Positions 1 through 9,039 of a DNA stretch of 64,000 bases are shown here, in pieces (position 1 is the stretch's first letter; every line of letters begins with the position of its first letter). Made by a program: the position numbers and the translations under genes. Location of the stretch: assembly GCA_021234155.1 (NCBI GenBank), contig JAJEKV010000474.1:64001-128000 (forward strand). Reading direction: 5' to 3'. Below the pieces are notes generated by a model. The model ran no database searches. It was given only the letters and a program-made list of their open reading frames with translations, and was not told the DNA's origin. The DNA is from Isoetes taiwanensis. Taxonomy: Eukaryota > Streptophyta > Lycopodiopsida > Isoetales > Isoetaceae.

Positions 1-258
1 CCAAGAGTTCTCTATCATCTTTAAGAGCCTTATTTTCATCTTGAATACTGCAGTGTAATTCCTTCAGCCTGGTTATTTCATCGAGTCTAGTTACTGCTAG
101 ATCTTGGAGATTAAAGTTCTCCAATTGTAGATGTGAAAGATTGCATTGCAGTTCATCTATCCTGCTTGCATGATGCGCATGCCCCTTTCCCGTAGGAGGA
201 ATCTGGTCTTGCACTGTACTGCTAACTTGCTTAGATTCCCCAGTTAGTTCTGGATTCT
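1..258 (-). CDS. Internal exon of a coiled-coil protein, runs off left edge
   Basis: On the minus strand one frame stays open from about 262 to the window edge with no start codon, and begins just after a TTAAATAG splice-acceptor-like site. An in-frame TAA lies directly upstream (265-263), as expected for an intron. The peptide is polar at first (ENPELTGESKQVS), then heptad-like and rich in L, E, K, Q and D (LEITRLKEL-type stretches), typical of a coiled coil. No family is recognised. The rest of the gene lies to the left of the window. It could be a chance open frame, but length, composition and splice site together favour a real exon. Confidence 0.55.
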
Positions 259-265
259 CTATTTA

Positions 266-1135
266 AGAACACCATCCCTTTGCCACTCAACAAGATCTTA
301 CAGCCATGGGGATCCACAATGACCTGTCCTCTAATTTACACGGGCGGATCATTTTCCTTATGTTTGATGCCGCATTGGCAAATCGGGAGGCATAAGTATT
401 TCGATAGCATCTACGCCATTATTTATGGAAAGCACATCTTATTGTCCAGATACAATATTATGCTTGCTCAATGCTAACTTTTTGATGGGTTGTAGTAAGG
501 TTGCAAATGGGTAAACAAAGTAACTTTTGTGAGTATTTTTGCAGCATTGCCAATGACATAACATTTGGATGAACTTGGAGTAATCCCTTATGGCTCTTAA
601 GAGTATGTGGAAACTAGAATGCTTGACAATGTCCATAGAATATTTGACAAGATGCCAAGGAAGATAAAAGGAAGCAGTTTACGACATAAAAAATTGCACA
701 AACTATATATCACCCCAAAAAACCTTCTTCGTGTTGTGATAGGACATAGAGTGTGTTACAACCAAAATACTACACACATTAAGTATACTCTTCATGTGCA
801 ATCACATGGAATCCCCATCGAAGGTGGGCAATTTTCTAGTTTGGATATGATCAGGGCCTGAAATAGGATAACGTCCTCCTACCACACATTACGATCCCCC
901 AAGACTCATAAAAGCATGATGATGTGGGCAATAGCTCAGGTCGGGCTCAAAAGACTGCGTAACATTATGGATCAAAAAATATTATAAAGATGGCAATTTC
1001 CACAGAATTCTCCATAACTAGTCTTGTGTATATTGTCAGGTCACATGTGGATTTAATTTAAGCCACTTCACCCTCGGGCCATAGAGGGCAACCCTCCGTG
1101 CGCAGCACCTTGTTTTAATAATAACCCATTCAATT
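266..1135. other. No recognisable gene
   Basis: AT-rich sequence with only short open frames lacking family signatures. A minus-strand upstream exon of the coiled-coil gene may lie here but I could not place one. Confidence 0.5.
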
Positions 1136-1137
1136 AT

Positions 1138-1560
1138 TTTAGGAATATGGTCTATGGTTTCAGGAATTATGTCCACATCAAATCCCGCTGGAACCCCCTG
1201 TTATTGTGCTACATATTGGTGAAGAAAGAAAAAGATTTTACAGAGAAGCTTAATACTTCCTCTGAATGTTAAGAAATGCTTCCTAGAGTTAATCATTTTG
1301 ACCCAAACATCGATTCGCATTCAAGATTAAGCTATGGAAAGAAATGACAGGATAAGTAGCATGGGTACAGCTAGCAACTCAGGATACAAGAAAGAACAAA
1401 AAATGCCAGAACTTTGCTAAATGCCAAACTGCGGATTCTAATGTTGAACTATTTGGGTTTTGTGTCATGCCATATTGGGTTGCCTAAAGGGCGAACCCTT
1501 GGGGATGCGGGCTGATAGAATATCTTGTTTTCTGCCATTGGATATAGTTGTCATTGGTTG
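1138..1560. repeat. Module M, copy 1 (local duplication)
   Basis: A roughly 420-bp segment (landmarks TTCCTAGAGTTAATCATTTTG, GATTAAGCTATGGAAA, CAACTCAGGATACA, TGTCATGCCATATT) recurs at 4150-4437 (truncated) and 39,780-40,110. It accompanies the DUF674 genes, so the original duplicated unit probably held module M plus one DUF674 gene. No convincing coding frame is seen. Confidence 0.75.
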
Positions 1561-1975
1561 TCCTTTTTCTTTGTTGCCATTTCTTTTGATGGAAGACACC
1601 CTTCCACCGCTATGCATTTTATAAAAATGCTATTATGAAGAAGGGCAAGAAAAGCAATCATAACTTTGTCCAAAAGCAAAAGAAAATAATTAACGCTATG
1701 ATCTACAGTTTTTGAGAATTATATGAAAATGCAACCATGAAGGTCTTCTTGTTGCATATGATACAAAACATTTAAAACAAGAACTTGTCCTTCTACCCTT
1801 AAATCAGTCTTGACTTGTAAAAGCAGATCTGCTCGTGGATGTAACCAAAAATATGTAAACATCGGTTTATAAATTGCCATGAGAACAAATTCATGTTGTT
1901 TGTAGAAATGTTTCTGGTGCCAGGGATAGATCCTTGGTTCTTCCTGCTAACTTAATCTGACTTGACCATTCTAAA
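1560..1975. repeat. Dispersed repeat shared with 54,600-55,107
   Basis: Starts at GTTGTCATTGGTTGTCC and ends near CCTTGGTTCTTCC. The same order of landmarks (GAAGAAGGGCAAGAAAAGCA, CTTGACTTGTAAAAGCAGA, TTATAAATTGCCATGAGAAC) is found at 54,600-55,107, and the first part again at 59,505-59,555. Class unknown; no terminal structure found. Confidence 0.7.
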
Positions 1976-2214
1976 TTTCTCTAGTTTTTTGCTAATGTCT
2001 TTCTTCTCTGTTGAAATGCTGATCATACAGATTACCATTTGCTAATCAAACTAAATGTGTGTTTTGCATGAACCTTTGCCATGTTCATTGAAACAAGACT
2101 GCAAATTTCTATGAAGCAAATGAATGATACTTTACAGGGCATCCTTTTGCAGTTTATCTCGATTTCTAGCTGAGAATCTAAGATGAAGAGAGAAGCATGT
2201 GGCCTTATGACAGT

Positions 2215-3049
2215 TCAATGGAGTTTGGTCTTGAAAACATCATTCAAAGCAGTCCTTGAGAAGAGACAGGCTTTCACAAGTTCCACAACCTAGCACATCA
2301 AAATATAGCATCAAAATCCAGTTAACATAGCAAGGAAAGTAACTAAAGGAATCCTAGGCATGTACCTCATGCTCTTCAACATCAAACTCCATGCTGCTGA
2401 GGTCCGACATGTCATGAACCTTAAGAGAACTCAGCAGATCTATGCATTTGATGGTAGAAATAGGAGTAATAGACAGATCATCAGAAACAATAAACCTGAC
2501 ATTTTTTTTAACATAGCCTGGCTTTTGAATAGGAGCAGGCGTATCCGGAATTCGTTCAACAAGCTGAAGCGCAGTACTAAACTGACCTCCGCAGGTACAA
2601 CGCCTACTATGCTGAGATTCTGAGGCAGAAAACTTGCCGAACCGATGCCCACAGTTTCGGCAAAAGTAATATTTATGCTGGATTGCAAGCGCAAGATTAG
2701 GTTCTGGATCAGCAGCTAACAGAGGAAGAGGTTTAGACGGCTTCTGATTGAGCAAATCTTCTCTTTTTACATATAACATGGATGCTTGCAAATTTTCCGC
2801 ACTCTGGTAGATCTTGGCTATGCTTCCAATTCCGTCTGTGCTGGTGGAATACTCCTTCATGAGATTCATGACGTAACCCAGTGGCAGAGAGAGTAGGCTT
2901 AAAAGGAGATCGGCAAATTCCTTGCCTGATTCAGCATACAAAATCCGAGAGAGTAGGCTTAAAAGGAGATCGGCAAATTCCTTGCCTGATTCAGCATACA
3001 AAATCCGCTTGTCGGACTTGGTGTAGAGGACAGAGATTGGGATCGCCAT
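2215..3049 (-). CDS. DUF674 family protein, copy 1 (two exons)
   Basis: Plant-specific DUF674 protein of unknown biochemical role. Exon 1 is 3049-2366, starting at ATG (MAIPISVLYTKSDKR); a longer upstream frame lacks an ATG. Intron 2365-2290 (76 bp, GT-AG, phase 0). Exon 2 is 2289-2215, ending in TGA. About 252 residues, a single DUF674 unit; many relatives have two. Family hallmarks in order: KRILYAESGKEFADLLLSLL, LPLGYVMNL, a Cys cluster (YYFCRNCGHRFG then RRCTCGG), YVKKNVRFIVSDDLSITP, then LVKACLFSRTALNDVF in exon 2. A 20-residue block is duplicated near the N terminus and a 13-residue segment is present that copy 2 lacks. Both splice sites and the frame are intact, so it may be expressed. 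Family assignment is firm from motif order; function is unknown. Confidence 0.85.
2887..3006 (-). repeat. Perfect 60-bp in-frame tandem duplication in DUF674 copy 1
   Basis: 2887-2946 and 2947-3006 are identical and repeat 20 residues (AESGKEFADLLLSLLS plus RILY). Copy 2 at 32.8 kb has one unit only. The perfect identity points to a recent event or an assembly artefact. Confidence 0.95.
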
Positions 3050-3837
3050 GATCGATAAGGAAAATTTGCAGAGCGCAAACCCTAAAATATCAAATTCAAA
3101 GCCCAAACGTGAAAGTTAAACATGGGATATATAAGACCACCTCACTTGAAAGTTAAACATGGCATACAATAGCACAAAGAAAAGCATTGTACCTGTACCA
3201 TTCGAGTCCATGGCATATCATCCATGGGTTGATGGTTGCATTAAGATATCAATCACTTGCCTACTGGAAGAGATGCTTCTATGGCACTACAACTCATCCA
3301 TACACTTGCTCATAGACACGGTTTCACAACATGACTCAAAGATTGCCTATACTGCAGCAACTATAGACCATTGAGAACATGCTACATTATCTAATGTTGT
3401 GAAGCTCCTTTCAAAATGGTAATGAAGAGCATACATTCTTTTGTTGCTCAAATAACATAGCCTTGGTCTCCGTGGACGATAAAAATACCTACCTTCCTTC
3501 CTTCCTTCCTTTAACTTTAGGTAGTTATAATTATAAGAAATTGGTACGAACATCTCCTCTTTCTAGACTCCCTTGTGAAGTAGTAATAGATACATGTTGG
3601 TCATCTATCCTGGTTATCCTATATAGTTTTTAGTTTCTTTTAACGTATGCATTCACTCTTGGTCTCTTTTAAATATGCTTCGTGAAGATCCTTTAGCTAG
3701 AAATTTACATTTACTGCCTATACCAATGGATCCCACATTTACATGGTGTAATTAGCACTCTGTGGTTGACCGCAATCGTGGATTACTGTAGTTTATAGCC
3801 CTAATAGAAGTTTGCCTAAATTAATAACATATTCTAA

Positions 3838-4147
3838 ACAAGGTGCACCTTGGACTATCACAGTCGTCGGATCTGTCGATCCTACGGCCCAGAAAATAAG
3901 CTCGGGACTCTGGGCACCTCTAATTTCACTTATAGTCATTTATGATTAGGGGCACCTATAGTTTTGAAACATAAAATACGAGTTGGCCTAAAGTTTTGAT
4001 GGTATATCGAGCCTCTATACGCTTTGCTTAAGATTTTAGAATATGAAATATGGGGGCTCGAACCTCTACCAAAATAACTCAATATCCTAACAAGACTACT
4101 TTGATCAAAGTCACCAGCAAGCTAACGTGATTATTTTTTATCTTAAA
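3838..4147 (-). repeat. Putative tRNA-derived SINE (minus strand)
   Basis: Read on the minus strand, an A-box-like TTAGCTTGCTGGTGAC (about 4135-4120) is followed some 50 nt later by a B-box-like GGTTCGAGCCC. The segment interrupts the spacer between DUF674 copy 1 and module M, while the second duplicate (about 39,770) lacks it. A short head-only copy of the same sequence lies at 4203-4247. The 3' end is not clear. Confidence 0.45.
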
Positions 4148-4149
4148 TC

Positions 4150-4437
4150 TATGTTATTTTTTAATAATAACCCATTCAATTGTTTCAGGGATATGGTCTA
4201 TCGTAATAAGACTGCTTTGACCAATCTAACCAGCAAGCTAACATGATTTCAGGAATTATGTCCATATCAAATCCCGCTGGAACCCCCTGTTATTGTCTGC
4301 ATATTGGTGAAGAAAGAAGAAGATTTTACAGAGAAGCTTAATACTTCCTCTGAATGCTAAGAAATGCTTCCTAGAGTTAATCATTTTGCCCCAAGCATCG
4401 ATTTGCATTCAAGATTAAGCTATGGAAAGAAATGATG
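4150..4437. repeat. Module M, copy 2 (truncated)
   Basis: Matches 1138-1350 and stops abruptly at GGAAAGAAATGA, where it joins a DUF674 fragment. Confidence 0.75.
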
Positions 4438-4495
4438 CTTGCAAATTTTCCGCACTCTGGTAGATCTTGGCTATGCTTCCAATTCCATCTGTGCC
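4437..4495 (-). pseudogene. DUF674 fragment
   Basis: About 59 bp nearly identical to 2785-2843 of the DUF674 gene (TGCTTGCAAATTTTCCGCAC through TTCCAATTCC). Nothing else of the gene follows. It marks a broken third unit of the DUF674/module M cluster. Confidence 0.75.
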
Positions 4496-4519
4496 CAAAT
4501 CTCTTAAGGTTCTTCTTCA

Positions 4520-4612
4520 AAAATGTTTGCTAAACTTTGGAAAGAATTGTGCTAAACTTAGAGGTTTTTTTAGAGGATGTTTGCTAAACTTTGGAAAGAA
4601 TTGTGCCCAAAT
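4520..4612. repeat. Short imperfect tandem repeat
   Basis: TGTTTGCTAAACTTTGGAAA and following bases occur twice, near 4524 and 4579, separated by related sequence. Confidence 0.7.
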
Positions 4613-5235
4613 CTCTTAATATTCTTCTTCAAGAATTTCATTTTGCAAGGCACCTACTTGTTAAGCATATGTTTTTGACCCCCTCGTGGCTAGTCTCACG
4701 AATTGGACTTTCTTCGTGGCTTTCATATTGCCTGGCTTGTTCATTGTCAGGCACATGGTTTTGCCCCCCTCGACTGGACGCCAATACATGCAAATAGACA
4801 TTGTAGAATAAGAATAATCACATAGCAAACAACAAAACGTAAGATGGCACCTTGCACACTTAATTTTTTATTTTTGCAATTACATAGGACATACTTAAGT
4901 TAATATGAAAGACTAATATTTGCAATTATATCTATACGTGTATTTTGCCGGGGTTAGAGACCATTGTGTTTTTACTCTTCCCATATTCATGATACTTGTA
5001 GATGCTTTTGAAATATCTAAAATTGTGATTGCATGACACCATCTATAGACTCTTTTAGACTACCAACATAGCACAAGCGTATTCTCGCCATAATATTGAG
5101 CTGTAATGATAATGATTTGTTGTGGCATTAGTTGTAAATTACAATGACAGGGGACATAAACATGCGGCATTCGTGTTAGAAATCTGCATTTATAGTCTGC
5201 CCTGCAAGTAATTATTTATTGGGCAAATTTTAAAA
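4613..5235. other. No recognisable gene
   Basis: AT-rich sequence without coding signatures, terminal repeats or RNA-gene motifs that I can see. Confidence 0.5.
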
Positions 5236-5800
5236 ATTTTGTTGAAGGACGTCAGACTTTATTCAATCAAAGAGTCAAATACAAGTATAAATGCAGAGAC
5301 AGGAATAAAATCTCAGCAGATAAGCAGAGACCCACCGAGTGAAGCAACCTGCCTAAGCATAAGAGTGCACATCCAAATACTCCTCAAAAATCAATCGCCT
5401 CTTGCGAGGGGCAAGTGAAGAACAATGATACGACTTTACAATGTAACCTTGAGCTTCTTGGAGAACACGATTATCTGCCACATCCAGACCTTTGAAGATT
5501 ACCAATCTTCGTCTTTTCCAGATAGTCCAAAGCAACCATCCTGCTGCTAGATGAAAAGCCTGGCCTTGTAACTCTGTCCAGGTACTTGGGTAAATTGCCA
5601 AAAGCAGTTGTTGACTTGTTAGTGAAACCTGAAAAGGGGAAAACAACCAGTCCCATACCTGTCTAAGGTGTTCACACATGAAAAAGCAATGCTCAATGGT
5701 CTCAGATCCACGCTTGCATACTGGACACTGATTTGATATTCTAGGGTTAAACTTATGGACAAGCACATTAACCCGCAAACACCTATGAAGAATCTGCCAC
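5236..5800 (-). pseudogene. 3' end of an L1-type LINE (zf-RVT domain and 3' UTR)
   Basis: The minus-strand frame 5778-5353 carries the zinc-knuckle domain at the end of plant LINE polyproteins: LRVNVLVHKFNP, then CPVCKRGSETIEHCFFMC (C-x2-C...H-x4-C) and RQVWDWLF. A 3' UTR with AATAAA (near 5261-5266, minus) and an A/T-rich end follow at about 5240. Only the last 140 codons remain; the left boundary of the fold-back element at 5809 cuts it off. Clearly a 5'-truncated relic. Confidence 0.8.
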
Positions 5801-5808
5801 CAAAGAAC

Positions 5809-6196
5809 TGCCCCTATGTTTTTGCAAAATTGCGAAAATACCTCTATTTAAGGGTATTTTTGGTAAAATGACCATAACTTTTTTCTAATGATCCAAATAG
5901 GAATATGTTCTTCATTTAATTATAGAGAGAATGATATCTTTCCACCAAAGATAAAATCTTCTGAACCGGAGTTCGGAATATAATTACGTTTTATTTGTGT
6001 CTACGATTTCACATAACTTGTGATTCCAGACTCCAATTCAGGTGATTTTAGCTTTGACGAGAAGATAGCACCCTCATCTATAATTTATCTGAAGGACACA
6101 TTCCTATCTGGAACATTAGAAAAAAGTTATGGCTATTTTACCAAAAATACCGCTAAAACATGGGTATTTTCGCAATTTTGCAAAAAATTAGGGGCA
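5809..6196. mobile_element. 388-bp fold-back (long terminal inverted repeat) element
   Basis: The two halves are inverted copies over nearly the full length: TGCCCCTA...TTTTTGCAAAATTGCGAAAA on the left against its reverse complement on the right, each arm about 190 bp. Shared internal landmarks include CCATAACTTTTTTCTAATG and the reverse of TTGTGATTCCAGACTCC. No coding capacity, so a non-autonomous MITE or fold-back element. I found no clear target duplication. A half-element relative lies at 46,790-46,960. Confidence 0.8.
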
Positions 6197-6221
6197 TTTT
6201 TAAAATTTTCCCTTATTTTTA

Positions 6222-6551
6222 TTAAATATTTGGGTTTTTATGGTGCTGAAGATCATCGTGGAGCATGCGAAGCTTCTCGAGCCTGTCCTCGGCACTGGGA
6301 TTGACTGAGTCATATCCAAGAGCAATGAGAGACCACCGGGGATGCATGCAAAAATTAATAAAGAATGATGTCTGGCCTGTGGAAGCATGGACAGAATTAT
6401 TGTAAGCAAATTCTGCCAGGGGTAGCCAATCAACCCAGTCATCCTGCTGATAATTGATGAAGTATCGCAAATACTGCTCAAGTATTTGTCTTCTTTCCTG
6501 CGTAGTCATGCCCATGAGGCTTCTTCTTCCAACGAGGCAGTTCCTATACAT
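6222..6551 (-). pseudogene. Ty3/Gypsy integrase-region fragment
   Basis: The minus-strand frame matches the part of Gypsy polyproteins after the integrase core: ERRQILEQYLRYFINYQQDD, then WLPLAEFAYNNSVHASTGQT and MHPR. It lacks the catalytic core, reverse transcriptase and LTRs. A short truncated relic between the fold-back element and a LINE relic. Confidence 0.85.
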
Positions 6552-6790
6552 GCATCCAACTCGTAATATTTTTATGTTGTGTTGAGGCTAAGAAGTGTAT
6601 CAATTAATTGATGCTTGGTTTGTATTTACAAAAAAGAGGCAGTTAGGCAAAAGTCTTTTAGGCAAATAACGGGTTTGTCTCTTTTTTTTTTCCAGTAAAA
6701 ATTAACAACTGGTACAAGCTTTCTAAATGTTGAAGAGTATCATTCAGATAGAAAGCTTTGATTACCTTACTAAAACTTGATCCTCCATTA
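6552..6790. other. No recognisable gene
   Basis: AT-rich DNA between the Gypsy relic and the LINE tail. Confidence 0.4.
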
Positions 6791-7073
6791 ACGTGTTAAT
6801 TTTCCTTCTACAAATAAATGACAATGAAGATTTGCGGTTGAAGCAACACATGGATACTTGTTTCTTTGACAAGCACAGGGACCCTACTTTGACCCATGGA
6901 CCACAAGCATTTTTGGCACTCCTGATTAGCAAAAAATGTCGAGGCATTATAGTTATTGATGCATCAGGTGCACACCAACTTAGGATTGAGACAGCTAGAT
7001 GGGTTGATGAACCAAGGGAGTTCAAAATCTGCAAGTGTTGTCAGCTAAAAACTCTAGAAGATGAAGGACATAT
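6790..7073 (+). pseudogene. LINE C-terminal tail, left half (split by the CACTA element)
   Basis: The plus frame reads LKQHMDTCFF..., then GAHQLRIETARW and CKCCQLKTLEDEGHI, matching the C-terminal zinc-knuckle tail of the LINE at 43,970-44,120 (GAHRLRIETGRW, CQCCHQGAIEDECH). It stops mid-knuckle at the CACTA insertion point. The remainder resumes at 31,453. Removing the element and one TAT gives EGHILQICQAF, in frame with the intact relative (ECHTLQICPAF). It is the insertion target, not part of the CACTA element. Confidence 0.85.
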
Positions 7074-7080
7074 CACTACA

Positions 7081-7505
7081 AGGGATCGTCGACGTCCAAC
7101 GACGTCGCGTCGTCGATGAACGACGGACTGTCGTCGTTGATCGATGACATCGTCGTTCAACGACGACGACGTCGTTTCGAGGTCGTTCAACGGCGGCCAT
7201 CGGGGCGGCGTGGCCGGATTTACTGCGTGGCATGGATGCGCTGCCAGGGTGGCGGGCTGCGTGTCAAACACGTCGGCGTCACGTCGTTCAACGGCGTTTC
7301 CGCGGCCCGGCGTCGCCGCTGGCGTCATGCGTGGAAATGGGCGGTTGCCAGGGTGGCGGCTGCGTGTCAAGAGCAGCGCCCGGCGTCGCCGTCGTTGAGC
7401 GGCGTTGCAATAACGCCGGCGTGTCACGCCGCGCTGCGTGGCATGGTCCGGGTGCCAAGGCTTTGCTGCGTGTCAAGACACGTCGGCTTAAACGTCGTTT
7501 AACGG
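7081..7505. repeat. Left subterminal palindrome array (part 1)
   Basis: Dense copies of a palindromic core CGTCGTT-N-AACGACG and degenerate forms (GTCGTTCAACGACGAC, GTCGTTCAACGGCG), very CpG rich. Such subterminal repeats are the transposase/TNPA-binding zone of CACTA elements (family knowledge); binding here is inferred. Confidence 0.8.
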
Positions 7506-7547
7506 CGTCACCTGAGAAGAAATTTTTTTTTTTTTTTTTTTGCCAAA

Positions 7548-7576
7548 TAAAACCCTAACCCTAACCTAACCCTACA
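7548..7576 (+). promoter_or_regulatory. Telo-box-like promoter element
   Basis: AAAACCCTAACCCTAACC followed by TAACCCTA. AAACCCTAA telo-boxes commonly sit near transcription starts of plant genes. It lies right after the end array and upstream of the transposase unit, so it may mark the transposase promoter. Confidence 0.4.
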
Positions 7577-7599
7577 TCCACGTTATAAGTGGATCCATC

Positions 7600-8090
7600 G
7601 AAGCTTCTTTGTTATTCTTATTTTTGAGTGTTCTTCCCTATCTTCGCTATAATGGTCCTAGGTTGAAGACCACCTTCGGCGATATGTTCCTTCTAGCGGT
7701 AATCCTCCTCCTCCAAGGAAGACAACTCCGGCCCCCCTTCTTCCGGCGAGAACCCTCCCTTCACCATCGTGGCAAAGATGAGTGAAAAGGAGCTTCGATT
7801 GCACTAACATCCGGCGTTCCATGCGGGAACGATCGGTAGAATGGCTCACCGAGCCAAACAAAAGAAAACGACATTAATGGTGCGGATAATGATGCAAATG
7901 GTTGCATCAAAGCATCCACGCCCTCGGGATGGACATAAGTAATGTATAAGCTTTTTTATGAATGGAAACAATAAGTTTTTTATCTATTTGTGTTGTCGTT
8001 GTATAAGCTTATTTTATGAATGGGAACAATCATTATTTTTATTTATTTGTGTTATTTGTATTGTATGTTGTTTTACGTTATGTTAAACAA
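7600..8090. other. Leader region without recognisable coding
   Basis: Between two parts of the left array; only short open frames. Could be 5' UTR of the transposase transcript or another intron. Confidence 0.35.
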
Positions 8091-8094
8091 TCAC

Positions 8095-8285
8095 GGTTGG
8101 TCGCGTTTAACGACGTTATGATCATTTGGCGTCGTTAAGCGGCGTCATGATCATCGGCGTGGCATATGAGGGGGCATCGGCGGCGCAGGCGATGTGGCAT
8201 GCCTAGGTGTCGGTCGGCGTCGGCCTTGGCGTCGTTAAACGGCGTCACCACAGACGCGTCGATAAGCGGCGTCACATATGGCGGG
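8095..8285. repeat. Left subterminal palindrome array (part 2)
   Basis: GTTTAACGACG, GGCGTCGTTAAGCGGCGTC, GGCGTCGTTAAACGGCGTC and related sites, same core family as at 7081-7505. Followed directly by a putative first-exon end and GTAAG donor at about 8361. Confidence 0.75.
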
Positions 8286-8461
8286 AACCCCGCTCGGGTT
8301 ATTTACTTGTTATTTTCACTTTCGTTTGTTTTGATTTTTTTGCGCCGTGGGTCTTCATAAGGTAAGATCTCTGCTTTAATCTTTGTGTTAGAGTTAAACA
8401 CCTCCAAATGCTAATAGATTAGAAAAGTATGTTAAAAACTTGAGGGATGCATGATCAAGGT

Positions 8462-8634
8462 ACTGGTCGGTTCCATCCCGAATGGAGAAGACTAAATGTA
8501 TCGGGTTTATGCACCTCAGAACAGAAGTTTCAATCTTCATAGATTACAAAAGATTTGAAAGGTTGCGTGAATATAAGGTACTGGTCGACTCCATTTCAAA
8601 TGGAGAGGACTAGATGTATCGGGTTCAGGCACCC
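8462..8634 (+). repeat. Two copies of a structured intronic motif
   Basis: Two units share GGTC, a hairpin, then GACTARATGTATCGGGTT and GCACC. Stem of unit 1: TTCCAT (8471-8476) with ATGGAG (8482-8487). Stem of unit 2: CTCCATTT (8589-8596) with AAATGGAG (8598-8605). Both are enclosed by GTC...GAC and a 2x2 internal loop. The same motif recurs three times at 26.4-26.7 kb. Both sites lie just after a GTAAG donor, so probably in an intron. Confidence 0.7.
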
Positions 8635-9039
8635 TTCAATCAAATGCTTTTTAAATATCATAAACGTTGTATGAATCTGAATCTTAAGAATAAACATTTG
8701 ATAAAATCATGAAAAAAACATGGATATTTATAATTATTATATTATTACATGGTTTTTTATTAATATTTTTATTGTTTACTAGAAAAACAACATGGGAATG
8801 AGCGTCGGGAAGGAATTTGAGCGTAAAGTGAGACGAAAGCTTTGAGAAAGTTACATGGCGACTTGCGCAAGAATGTTACCCCAACAATTGCCACAAATAG
8901 TCCAATTAGACCCAAAGTGGACCTAGTCTTCCTAGATTTTGGGGTGGTGTGCATGAAATGAATACGCCGATGTATGTACCATAAACATGTTTGAATGATT
9001 AGTTAACTTTATATCTTGATGTTATTTTTTTTTTTGCAG

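Larger units (their letters stand above)
2085..3740. repeat. Segmental duplication, copy 1 (contains DUF674 gene)
   Basis: Collinear with 32,025-33,465 and, beyond a later insertion, 39,612-39,770. The duplicated block covers the DUF674 gene, its promoter side and about 0.7 kb of upstream DNA. In the coding region the constant coordinate offset is 29,939, apart from two indels. Copy 2 is split by a 6.1-kb insertion near GATCCTTTAGCTAG; the CACTA element lies between the copies. Confidence 0.85.

Noticed and set aside
7041-7560. Arg-rich open frames in the left CACTA end
   Set aside because: Produced by repeated CGTCGT sequence of the subterminal array.
7549-7576. CCCTAACCCTAA as an interstitial telomere
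   Set aside because: Only about three units, and in the position of a plant telo-box near a transcription start.
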